Source of the DNA: Callipepla californica brunnescens
Taxonomy: Eukaryota > Chordata > Aves > Galliformes > Odontophoridae
DNA: 64,000 nucleotides
Direction: 5' to 3'
NCBI GenBank assembly: GCA_023055505.1
Contig: JALIRH010000004.1
Span: 9,481,368 to 9,545,367 of the forward strand
A program made the translations under genes and the position numbers. Below are positions 14,819-27,600 of this stretch, piece by piece (position 1 is the first letter of the stretch; every line of letters begins with the position of its first letter). The notes beneath the pieces are model-generated. The model worked only from the letters and a program-made list of their open reading frames with translations. It ran no database searches and was not told where the DNA came from.

Positions 14819-15079
14819 GCTCCTGAGTTATCCCAGGTTTATATAGTAGAAACTAGGAATAGAATCGGCCCAAAGATATCAGGAAGGAGAATTTAAAGTG
14901 ATTCAGTAGCAGTGAGATGTAAGCACACTGTGGAAATCCCGGTCTCTTTCATGGTGGTGTAAGGCTGGTCATCAAATGCAATAATGACTTATTTCTTTAG
15001 GATTTTGTTGTCAAGTGCCATGATATCCACCTGGTTGATGGTAGATCTTTGTGTCATTAGCACTGAGCTCTGCTCTCTG

Positions 15080-15352
15080 GTGACAGTGACAGGACCCAAG
15101 GGAACAGCTGCATCGGGAGGGGGGTCAGGTGGGGGTTGGAAAAATGTTTCTCTGCTGCAGAACCTGAGGCATAGAACAGGCTCCTCAGGGCAGTGGGCAC
15201 GGCCCTGAGCTGCTGGAGATCAAGGAGCATGTGGACACTGCTCTCAGACCTAGTGTTTGAATTTTCCATGGTCCTCTATGGAGGCAGTGATTGGACTCGA
15301 AGATCCTTGAGGGTCCCTTCCAGCTCAGGATATATAACTCTATGATACTCTT
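15080..15352 (+). mobile_element. CR1 LINE 3' fragment
   Basis: GTGACAGGACCCAAGGGAAC, GTCAGGTGGGGGTTGG and the end GGGTCCCTTCCAGCTCAGG plus ACTCTATGATAC are diverged CR1. Confidence 0.83.
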
Positions 15353-15514
15353 GTCTGGGGTACAGAAACACTATTTCACTGAGTCTTACTTTGAAGTGAA
15401 AAATCACCATCAATTGCAAGCCACTTAATTCATTAGTTATTAATAAAAATGTCAGGAAAGTTGAGCATTCTCTCATGCAATGCTCTGAAAGCAAAATATG
15501 AGACTGCTGGGAAA

Positions 15515-15547
15515 AGTTTTTTTCTTTTTCTTTTTCTTTTTTTTTCT
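15515..15547 (+). repeat. Pyrimidine-rich (CTTTTT)n tract
   Basis: A run of T with spaced C, a simple repeat. Confidence 0.7.
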
Positions 15548-15552
15548 CAGAT

Positions 15553-18500
15553 GTTTTTCCACTCACTGATCTTGAAGGAGGGAAAGGCTCCTGTTTGTGC
15601 CACAAATCTTTGTATGACCAGTAATTGAATACCTAATTATCCAATTATGTAAGTGTGGATGTGGGGTGAGAATGTGCCTGAAACTGTTTTTCATTTCAGG
15701 AAGGCTTAAAGGACCATTATTATAATATAGTGTGAGCAGAACAACACCGATTAAGAAAATGTCACCGAATCAAATGCTGGAAGTTCACAGATGTCCAACC
15801 ATATTCACTTGGCACTGGAAAAGAACAAACACCCACAGTGACACCACAGGACTGACCTGGTTCTCAGTAAGTAGTCTCTACATGTGCACTTCATTCTACT
15901 GAGCAAGTGTTGCAGACTATAACAATTCTCTGAAGGTTTTCTCAAGTCCCATTAGAGGAAGGGCATGATGAATGTAGCGGGTTCTGAAAACTTTTCCTGG
16001 GTAGCAACTTGGAGAGCTACAAGTAAGGTGGGGCACTTGGGGAAGTAAAGAGAAACAGATCTAGGGGAAAAGCCAATTCCAGGCAATTAAATGGCAGTGT
16101 AGAGCAATGACTTGCTGGCATGGCTACATGGCACTGCAGTGGCCTTTTGTTTGTAAAACAATGCTCCCCGAGGGTCAGATTAAACTCTGGTTTTAAGCCA
16201 GAATTTTATGGTATATCAGGAAATGGATTGATCAGTACAGAAAAATGTCTGGATACACAAAGGAATGAAGACAAGAAGCTGTAAAGGAGCAGCAAGGGAC
16301 CTGCCTCATGACTATCTCTGAACAGCAGTGTAGGGTGAGGCGGTGAAACAGGGGAAAAAAAAAACAACCAAACATTTCAGAGCTTGAACACAAGAGAGTT
16401 TATACACTTCCTCAGTGATTTTCAGAGACTCAAGCTAAATCTAACTGATGTTTAAAACACATAGGAATGGCCACAAATTCCCTGGCTGTCAACTTATCCC
16501 AATTCTAAGCTCCTTTTCATTTGCAGGAGTGATGCTAAGAGACACTGAGGTAGTTTAAAATATGACTCTCTCTGTTGCATGGGTGAGGATAAGGAAAATT
16601 CCCCCAACTACATTAAAATAAAACACATAAAAGGGACTAAAGGTAAAATTTATTTGACCACTACAAATGTTAAAGGTAAGTGAGATGAAAACCACCCCAA
16701 AGAGTGCACCGAATGTGATGTAACTGCTCTCACTATTGTTCTTGTTGGATGTCTGGGTGAAAGAACTTTCACTGAAAGTTCTGAGGATGGTTGAGATGTT
16801 CAAGTTAGGACACACAGTTGTAAGAATTAAAGGTAAATTTCTGAGGCACTTCTCATTAGAAATGTATATGCTGATGTACATATACATCAAATTCTTACAT
16901 GATTTAAAGGATTTAGACAATGTACAGGTATACTTACCTTAGACTGCCTATGAAGTCAAGAGTAAGGGGAGAGCACTTCCATAGGTGAAGAGCATATAAA
17001 TTAGCATTAACTACACTGCAAGTTTACAGTGCCTTAAGTCTCAGATTAGATGCATATTTATTTTGCCTGAAGGTAGATGAGATGAACTGTGGTCTAGCTA
17101 CCCTGTCGTACTTCTACCCAATCATATCAGTGGGAGACCTCACTGGACTGTTCCTCTGGGAGATCACAGTTAAATAATTTCCTTCCAAACAAAAAGATTA
17201 TTTTTAAAACAGACCTTCACAGAAAGCAAGCTTGAGTGATGTGGAGCTATCTATAAACAGAACACTAAAGTTGGATTGACAGGAAGCCACCGAATTCCTT
17301 TTGAATTAAAAACAACAGCAACATTAAATTTAAGCCAGTATCAGTTAAACTGTCATGCAGATGAAGTTTGTCTTCATAGCTAGAGAAACATAATGTGCAT
17401 AAGAAACTAAAGCTTTGTAGCTTCCTGATCTAATGTTGGCCTACTTTTGACACAAAGTCAATTGGCTGTGCACGCATCTGAGCGTGTTTCTTTACTAAAA
17501 GAGGAACTGGTGTAGTCAAAGAATTAAACTGATGTGAGAATAGCCTTGTACAGGGTAAGCTAATACTTAAAACCCATTGTTGTCCTAGAGATATTGAATA
17601 ATCAGATCTCTTGAAGTGTAAAAACCAGAAAGATTTTCACAAGTGATACCTTTGTTTTGGTGTCTTTGGAAAAGTGTCACACTTCTTTCTTGTAGACAGT
17701 GTTTGGTATGCCTGACAGAAGCAAATGTAGCACTTTCAGATTCACAAATGGAATGTCATATACCAGTGCAGAAAGTTTTATGAAATGAAATGTTATACTT
17801 GCATAAAAGAAACAAGGCCCTATCTTCATCCTTATTTGAGATCATAAAGAAGATAGAAACAAGGCCAAGAACATGTACTTGAGCACAGAAATCAGTAGAA
17901 GAGTGAGCCACAACTCTTACCCAGTGCTTGGTCTCCACCTTACTTGAAAAATGATCCACTGAATTTACCATGCCATTTTCTTTTCTGTTTTGTAACTAAT
18001 CAGGTAACTTTCCAAAGTGATACTTACTTAGACAATTTTTTTCACATTTACATTGCAAATTTCTCATTCTAATAGTTAAGCTTCTGCACTGAAATAAAAC
18101 AGTTGCAGCATTCTTTTAAACAATCCCTTCTGTATTAGAGGGTGTGTACAGTTCACGGTCTTTGTTTTCAACTCAAGATTATAGATACCAGAATAGATTG
18201 ATACTGATACAGCACACTGTAGATAAAACTAGGGGTCTGATTGTACAGGCAGGGGGTTCACTCAGTGGAAAAGTCAGTAAAAGAACAGTGCCTCTGCTCA
18301 AATAAATATTTAGAGCAGACTAGTACTTTACTTTTCTTATCCTCTTTGCAAACACCAACAAAATCCAAACAAAAAAATAGCTAAAGTAGGTAAAAGTGGG
18401 AATTAAGCTTTTCAGGCCACATAACCAACAAGCAAATCGGAGTTCACACTGTAATGACAACCCAGCACAGTTCTCATCAGTGACATGATAATGTCATAAT

Positions 18501-21290
18501 GATTTGTTCAGCTGACACAAGGCAGTATCTCTAGCAAATATTTATTTTAGTAATATGGGACAGTACTTCCTGGTATTTTTTTCTCAGAACTGCTCAACAA
18601 GTGGGAGTATCATCCTCTCATAATAAGAAAAGAATGGCTACAAGCTAAAACCAGTTGAGCCCTGGCCTGACTGGCTCATCCCAAGGGTGGTTCTCCTGGT
18701 GCTACTCTAGTAAAGTGGATGCCAGTGGAAAGAATCCACGTAGAAGTGATGAAACTTGGAGCAATGCCATTGATTTTTCTTGCTTTATGCTGGGGAAATG
18801 TTTGATTTGCAGACTGGTCGCCAGCTGGAAGAGGTTCTCTGGGGTACAAGTGAGTGGCTGTGCATGCACATCAGAGAAACAGCCAAACAGGTGTTTTTTT
18901 TTTTCTGGGAGAGCTGGCTGTGGTCATAACTTGGTCAACTCTGGTCATACTCCACAGGCCATGTGGGGCTTTCAGGCTGAATTTTGGTCCTGTGTGTTTG
19001 TGCATGTGGTGCGAGGGAAGGTGTTTGACTTGTTGACTGTCTCTGAGTGGAGGAACCTTAAAGTCTGCATAAAAGTGACTTCACCTTGCTGGCTACATCT
19101 CATCTAACTAGGACTCTGCCTTCACTACCTGGCCCCTGGAGCTGTAGACAGTACAGCACGGGCCAGATAGATGCCAGACTGAATGAGTAAACATAGTATC
19201 CAAGTTAGTTTGACGGGAGAAGGGGAAGATGAGGTTTCACATGTTCCTCTGTTTGAAAGCACAGTGCAGAAAGGAATAAGCTGTTCCAACTCTAAGCTAA
19301 AAATAATTTCACTTGCCTAAAAAGCAAACTTCATGACAAAAAAAATGAACAGGAAAGTAATCCTTTCAATCAATGGCATCCTCAGTTTCTGGAAAATTCT
19401 TAGCACCAGTAAAACACACATAAGAGCGGACTTCTAAGTGTACGTTATAAGATTAATTTGCATTTTATGCCCTTCTCCCATCTGAAGATAAAGCAGAGAT
19501 GGAAAGGATTTCCACTGGTATTCTACCTGAGCAGTCCTATTCAGAACGATTGATTTGCAGGGCTTACACGAGTTTGTTTCTGAAGACTTAAAAGCCTATT
19601 TAGTCTTCTGATGACAAAAAAACACTTGAGAATGATTTCTTCCCCCTCAGGGAAAGGCAAGGAGGAAGGAATGTTCTTCTTCCTTGCTGCTGTTCTTTGC
19701 ATTGCAAAAGCAGGCCTGTGCTTGATTTCTATCAGTAAGAACATTATCTGGGCTAATGTGCAACTTATACGTGTGTCTGACATGCAAGCAAGTGCAACAC
19801 GTGCCTTCCAAGGGAGTTGCATTGCACTGACTGTTATCTGAATTATTTGAGGATTTCTATCATTCATGAGCAAACTGGTCTAGTGATTACAACAGAAGTT
19901 GGGAATAGAAGGTTGAGTTGCAATTTGTTGCCAGTAAACACATCTTGTTGGGTTTTTTTTGCCAACGTGTACCACAGATGCCTGCACTGTGTTATTCCAA
20001 TTAACTGTTCTCACTGCTACTGTTAGGAACACCCAGCTTTCACTGTTTTTAAAGGAATAGAATGATGACAAAGGATGGAATAAACCTCCTCTGAGTTCAG
20101 CTGCCTCTTCTGACTGCAGTGGCTCTCAAAATGCCTGGTGCTGCAAAATTGGCACCTTCCCAAAGGCTCTTAACACACCAGTTTCTGGTGGACATAAATC
20201 ATTCCAGAAAGGGGCTGGAGAACTGGTTACTTAATACCAGCTGTGCTGAATCCCACAGAAACATAATGTGGGCTGCTTTACTGCATCACTTTGATGATCC
20301 AGTAAGCGAGGACCTATCAGGTAAGGGTGAAGAAAGATTTATGTCATTCCATTCCCGTGCCTATTAAAAGTCAAGGATTCCAGTAGTTTTAAGATTGGTT
20401 ACACCTTAATGAAACAGTAAGCTTGAAAGAAACACGACATCAACTACAAAGATTTATTATGAAAAATAATTAAACAAGAGATTACTTAAAGCTCAATAGC
20501 TGCAGCATTTTTAAAAGTTAGAGCCCTTGTTAGCTGCTGTGTCAGTTCACAACTGTGGCCTTTGAAAGAGCTCCTAAACTCCTTCTCAGCAGGTTGTAAG
20601 ACACTGCACTAAGTCCCGCTCCTTAGTCCTCTTTCAGGTCACAAAAAGCCCAGATTGCTCAAGCAGCAAAAACATCCGCCTTACCTGCATGCTCTGAAGG
20701 TATTGCTGAAGTATTTTGACTGCTGTCCAGATAAGATGCTGTCACAAACAGCATGTCCCATAGAACATTCTATCTGGAAATACATTACTCATAACACAAA
20801 TCATAGTCAGACAAGGAGCTGTGGATCAGAACTTCAGTCTCTCACCAGACACATAGCTCCAAGTTTGATTTGGCTAATAATGAAAAAAACAGTGAGATGG
20901 CGTTCACAAAGTGGATGTGAATATATCAGTATTGTAGTGTACACTTAAAGCGTGTTTTTACACAGCTGAGGTAGTGCTTTCTGTGTAGAAGTTAAAAGCA
21001 CCTTGCTTTCCTCCAGTGACCCTGATTTTTGTTGCCAAAGTAGGCACAGGACCACAGGGGAGCAGATCACCAATGTACTCCTGTGCTGAGACCCACATCT
21101 CCAACTGAACCACCCCTGTACAAGTGATTGCTCTTTCCCTTCTGAGGAAGATCAATTGAAGCATCTCATTATGGTTTTGTAACATCTGCTTTCTTCCAGC
21201 AGGACTTTTGAAAGGCATGAGCTTTCTCTGGAGGGCCTTGTGATAACCTGGTTGTGATAACCTTGCCCCTTTAGCAGCATTTCTGAAGCA
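15553..21290. other. Non-coding DNA between repeats and the MUC5B 3' end
   Basis: No gene recognised. The longest open frame is on the plus strand at 18655-19107 (150 codons), with no motif I know and no splice or promoter context. Another plus-strand frame at 20119-20367 is likewise unrecognised. The neighbour TOLLIP, which lies next to MUC5B in mammals, has no exon visible here. Confidence 0.5.
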
Positions 21291-21317
21291 AGAGAACGAG
21301 TCCTCTTTGAAATGCAG

Positions 21318-21323
21318 TTTATT
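21318..21323 (-). terminator. AATAAA polyadenylation signal of MUC5B
   Basis: The minus strand has AATAAA about 170 nt past the stop codon, the first such hexamer downstream. It implies a short 3' UTR ending near 21295-21305. Confidence 0.65.
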
Positions 21324-21493
21324 CTACAAATATTTAGAGCAAAATCTTCAGCTGATTTCCATACTGTCTATTATACCAGAAGGAAAAGGCACAGAAGTAT
21401 GGTCACCTGAAGGTTACTTACAGCTGTTGTCTAAACTACCCACTTGCTAGAGAAGCATGAAACAGGAGCTGAAATATCTCCTTTAGTGTCTAC

Positions 21494-21668
21494 TCATGTT
21501 CTCCTCTTCGGACATTTGGTTTCCACACATCCACATTCATCCACGTGCACATATGTGAATTTGAGTGTCTTATGCTCTGAGCAAACCAGTTCCACCTTCT
21601 CTACATGACTCCTTTTTTCATGGCAGCAAATGCATTTATGTTCCATTTCATTGTTCTCAAAAGAATAC
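21494..21668 (-). CDS. MUC5B: MUC5B exon 47: end of cystine knot and stop codon
   Basis: Residues 2051-2108: [39 protein letters not shown] and TGA. CTCK domains make the C-terminal disulfide dimer of gel-forming mucins and VWF. The acceptor at 21669 ends CTATAG. Confidence 0.95.
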
Positions 21669-24600
21669 CTATAGAAATGAGATTTGCACATCAGTCCACC
21701 CATTGTTTTCTTCACAAACCAGTCTGTATTTGCAACTCTAAACAGAGGTACTTCTAATGAGCAAAGTAACACACTTTTTGCTATCTTTTTTTTCTGCTTA
21801 TTCGTAACAGCCTTTCCCCAGGATGCTACTAACCATGCAGGGCCACATTCTCTGGGATCAGGGAGGAAAACTCCAGAAACTTGGGAGATTTGGGATTTAA
21901 GCCTACTGTGGCAATATAGAAATGAACAATTCATGTAGACGAGACCAAAGAGCAGGGAAAAAAACTCCATCAAACCCCATAACTGTTAAAAAAGTGAGTA
22001 AGGACAGGAAATTAATAAATTTAGATGGTCTCTTTTCATGACTAAGATAAGGTACTCCTATCATAATAAGGATGCTTTGTTACATTGCTAACAGCTGCTG
22101 CTCTGCACACCCAGTTTCCCAATCAGGAAACTTCTTTAAGCAAGAAGCCAGAAAGACCAGACACAGGAAAAGGTTCTTACTTACACGGAATAGGTACTGC
22201 ATGTCCCCTCACAGAAAGGCACTGGGACTGGAGCAGCAGACTTACAGTGCTTGTGAACAATGTACTGCTCTTTCACGCTGCGTTTGCATTTATGTGGCAG
22301 GTCAATACCTGTGGGAGAGAACACTGCTGTTAGACTGACTGACTTCTTTAAATGGTGGAGTAAAAGAAATATGGAAAGAAAGACATCTCCTGGGAAGCCA
22401 AGGGCAAATTCTACTATAGCCTCTAAGTGCAGAACATAACAAAACAAAACACATACACAAAAAAAAAAATAAAAAATAAAGAAAAATCAACAAGCAAAAA
22501 TCAAAAAGAGAATGCAAAGAGGAACTACTGCAGCAAAGCAATTCCCCATTTGTCTGGATACTTCTCTGGAGTGTGGCTCAAATAAAGACTTATGTATGAA
22601 GTTCACGTAGAGGTGCTGCTGAATGAAGACAAAAAGGAGAGGTAGTGTTTTGTTAGCTAGTTTGTATTATAATTGCTATAAGTGGTGCTTGTTAACATTT
22701 AAGACTCTGTGACAACCTCTAGTTTTAGGGTGGATGCTACAGTGTCCTTATTGCAAGAACAAAACAAGGCTTTGAGCCTCACCTATGAGATACAAAATAG
22801 CTCTGCTGATTTATAAACAGCCTTCCATTCCATGGGAAGTTCAAGCTCTCAATGCATACAAAAGGGCTACAAGCAGTGGAAACCTAGCCATACTTGGGAA
22901 TCAGTGATTTAACACACTCACATGTCTTACAGCAGCCATCTGAAGTCACATCAACAGTCCCCTGTATTGAAAGTAAACCAGAGAAGTTCAGATACTCAGG
23001 TCTGACATGCACATATTGTTAAGCAGCTGGTAGAAACAAGGGGAGTTCAGAAACATACCCTCATCTTTAACCAACACACCAATTCCTCATCAGAGCGATT
23101 TGTGTATGGTGTACCAGTCTTATGCAAAACAGCTTTAAAAAAATCCATCAGGGAGTATTCTTCTCTAAATCCACTCATAAGCCAGGTGGGATGTTCTGTA
23201 ACAAGTGCCTTACCTTACCTAGGTTCTGTTGAAGCCAGCTCAAAAGAGGCAACTCTCTAAAGCCTTCTAAAGAATGACACCTGCTCCTGAAGTCAAACAG
23301 CCTGCCTACACAAAACCTACCCCAAAGGTAATTCGGGTCTCGTTTCACTGTGATCCATGGTTTCAGTGATGACTGACAGCCATGTCACAAATGATCCCCG
23401 CTATTCATCTATTGTTTCTTTGCTTAACAATGCAACACATAGCAGAAGACAGTGTTCATCATTTCCCCCAAGTCTCCATTGTAAGAAAGTTATCACTTGT
23501 TCACTTCCATTTCGTAACTTTGGTGTTTCCTAATTGATGAAAACTCACACTGTCATTGCCCATCTACTCTTCTCTTTGAAATTCCGGTGCTTTACGTCAC
23601 AAGAAGTGTGTGAGTTGCTCACTAATACTTCCTGGGACAGTCCATTCAGGGTTGAAACAGCACATCTCCTTCTAACGGGATGATCAACTCGGAAAGGCCA
23701 AGAAAAAAGTGAAGTGACCCATTTGAAAGAATAAAGAAATCTTCCAGAGCAATGGTGTGGCTCATTTCAGAAGGCTTTTTTTCTACTGCTAAAATACTTA
23801 CCGGGACACAGTTTGATTCCTCAAATGGTAGGCAGACCTTTACTGTACTTGTCAAGGAAAACTGGCCCCCAGATTTGCTGCACGTGTACTGAGTACAGTT
23901 ATCATATGGTGCCTTATAGCTCTTTCCAACCTGAAAAACAACAGGAAGGATAAATAAATCATAACATGTTATGACAATACAAACAATAGTGCAATAGTAA
24001 TACAGTCAGTACTGTCACTGGCAGAGGGGCTGCGATGTTCCAATCAATCTGATAGTGCTTAGATGTTCATTTCACATCTACCAAGCTCACTCACTACCAG
24101 CCTCCACAAAATCCCTTTTCTGGTCACCTACATAGCTGGTGGCAGAATGAATGGAGGTATGAACAGAAATGCTAAGAGACACCACAAAGCACAGAAGGTA
24201 CATCCGGGAATATAGGTGGAATGAAATATAAACAAAGGAAAAATAATTTTTCTACAGGATTTCAACTTTTTTAATAGGTGGAAGAAAAGCAAATAGTTTG
24301 AAAGAGGAAAATAATCTTTGTAATAGAGGTTAATGGATAAAAGCAAAACCTCCTCATGGTAACCACCTTTTAAGTGGAATCATAAATATTCTATATTGGC
24401 ACAGGATAAGCCAATTGCAATGTAAATTGTCAAGGAATGAAAGGATGAAATAGAAGAGATGCAGACCTCAATTGCTACCAGAGAAGAAATATCACATAAT
24501 AGCCACTGGGTGAGACAGCGTCATTAACTGTTCACAGCAATAGCAGGAGGTTATAAAAGCAAACAGCTAGCCTGAGGCTCAGCTCACATCTATGCAACAC

Positions 24601-27600
24601 GAAGCTGAGAAGACCTAGTGCACTACCTGGGTGTGTTGCCAAGGTGCACTATGTACACTATAGCAGCTATGCAACTATCTATTTCTGCCCCAGAAAATTC
24701 ATAACAAGTGTTAGTACAGTTACATGGCTTGCTCAAAATATTTAGCCCTGTATCTCCAGGCCAAGATAATGACTCTGTTTCCAGTACTGGAGCAATATAA
24801 TGTGAAGCCAGCTCACTTATCTCTGTAAAAGCAGTATTACGCAGTGTCACCACCTCCTACAAATCTCTCCTCTGCTGCATGCCAGGAGGAGGGAGTGACA
24901 CGATTTTCTTTCCTGACAGAGAGAAGTTATTTTCAAGACAGTAGTGTCTGCAAGATGGGCACAGCAAAGAGAGCAGTCATACAAATTCTGACATTTACTT
25001 TGGAAATAATATAGGTATTTTTTAATCTCCTGAAGGTCTTCCCAGCCTCAAAATGTATGACACTACTTCAAAAAGCATTGCAGTCAATTCACCTTAACAT
25101 ACAAAGCAAGGGAGTGCTCACCTCAATGGTCACACTGCCAAATGGAAAGTTTGCCACACAAGCCACTTGCTCACACTGGCTGCAGCATTGACCCTCCTTT
25201 TCCACGTGGTGGAAACCCTGTGGGAATAAGGCCACCATTTAGCTGTGTTACCTTGTTCATGAAACGCCTTTGGATCAAAGACACACTGGAGATAGCAGGG
25301 GAAATAAGACCACTTCTGTTTTCCTTTAGAAAGCCGTTGGAACCACTTTAAGCCTGACAATTAAAGCTGACAATTTCTTTCCCATTTTGAATAGTGACCT
25401 CTGGGGCACTTCATTTACCAAGTAGACCCTGTTTTTGGCTACTCTTCTTTTTGCTAGCACACAAGTTAGAACAAATAAATTAATTCATCACAAGATTATT
25501 TGCAAAATCTACCACCAGTGCTTGATCTGATAGGATTATTCACCAGAACTGTCACTGCCAAACACATGAAGATCAAGCATCAGTTATCTTCTTCCCTGTG
25601 CTTCAGGTATCCACCAGTCACTTAACGGATGTGGCTGGCTTCAAGATAAAGGATAATGGTTTTATCCATTTTGTTAGGATGGGTACAGAGTCTAGCCTTA
25701 TCTGGTTGAGAAAGAGTAGGAACCATTCTTTGCTTATGTTCAGTAACAAACTGAGCAGTTTGCGTACAGACTCTCAGAGTAGTGTCTGGCAACACATGAA
25801 CAGCCATGCAGTTTCTCTATAATCTTAATTCTTGAGCTGAAAACAACACCAACAGAATGGTATAAACATCATTTTTAGCAGTCAGCCTTCTCCTTGACAG
25901 CTTTGCAGCTGTTCACCTCCAGGGCATCTCCCCAAGGGTAACCTCTTCAGTTCGCTAGAGCAAAAATAGCCAGCACTCTAAGAAGGACTTGCTAAAAATC
26001 GAACAGATTATATCCTGCTATCCTTCAGTGAGACAGCACTTGTACTGCCCCAGCTTTACAATACATCCTTTGAACATCCCCCCCGTTGGCTGTGTGCAGT
26101 ACTGACCTGCTGGCAGGTGGTTTGGCATTTCACTGGGACGCACTGGATGCGGTTGGTTTGTGTCACAGCATCCTGCTCGTCTGTGCACACACAGTCTTCA
26201 CAAGAGTTTTTTGTCACCACTGCCCCAGGCTGGAAAGATAAAGAAAATCAGAGAGAAAAGAGGCAATAGCAAGGAATTGGTGGGTTGTGAAGAAATGTAT
26301 GTCACCTGGACCACTGAAAATTAATGATTATGCTCAGTATTTATTTTTGGCAGAGCTTCCTGGAAAGAATGTCTCAGATCTTTAATTGTGAAACTGACGT
26401 TGTTGGTATCACAAAATGTGCACAAGGCTGACACACCCAAGTGCACTGAACATATTGCGTGAGTTGTTACGTTGTCTCATAAACTCTGTACTTCATTTGT
26501 TCCTCAGTTTGGTCTAGTTATTAATCTTAAAGCATCTAATGAGCTTTTAAATTTGTGTTCCATCACAGTTCTGACTTTTACACTCTAAAATCTAAAGATC
26601 TCTAACAACTGTCTCATTTACTGAAGAAACTACTGATCTCCAGGATTACCCATTCATTAATATTTCCTGTAACAAATAAAGTTACTGGCAGGGAAATATT
26701 AAGGACCACTTCAATCTTGTTTCTCATGTGCTTTGGCAATAACAAGTTCATGAAATTCTGATTCAGCCCACATCAACCTGTGGAAAGAAGTGTCTGGAAG
26801 AAGACCTACCTTAAATTCAACTCCTTCAGAAACACATACACCTTTTGGTACTGTAAGAAAAAGAAAATGAAAAGGAGGTGCTAGGAATGATATAACCACT
26901 TATAGTACTCAGCTCTGAATTCTTGACGCTTTAGAGAAAACAGAGTAGAACTGAGTTTATTTGCTAAGCCTCCATACAATAGAAGGAAAAGCATGGCTAG
27001 TACACATTGCTAACTGTTATTCCAAAGTCCACGTGTAACATCTGCTCAGATGGTATGCACAAAGTGTGGGGTAATTCTATATCCTGGTACCAATTTGCTT
27101 TATATAGTTCTACCCATACTTGAAATTAGTTGAGCTTGTCTTTATTGTTAGCCACCTTACTAGTTACTATGTAGATGGAAAGTTGGGTGAGGTATGCAAT
27201 TCCAAAAACGCAATTTGTCATCAGAACTTCTGGATAGGTTCAGTGCAATACAAATTCAGTATTTGATCAGTCACTTACACACTGATTTCATTGAATATTA
27301 TCTACAGAGAACTTACAGCATTTAATCTTGCTCCACAAAATGTTCCAGGGAGGGAAGGGGAGAGGCTACTTCTTGTCATTTTGACTCATATAGCAAAACT
27401 GAAATAGTTCAAGGAATTAAAAATCAAAGAATCCTAGAATGGCTTGGGCTGGAAAAGGACCTCAAAAATCATCTGGTTCCAGCCCCCTCTTGTGAGCAGG
27501 GCTGCCTCCCACCAGCTCAGGCTGCCCAGGGTCCCATCCAGCCCAGCCTTGAGTGCCTCCACAGATGTGGCATCCACAGCGTCTTTGGGCAGCCTGTGCC

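Noticed and set aside
21684..21938. Plus-strand frame near the MUC5B 3' end
   Set aside because: It lies antisense in intron 46 with no homology or start context.
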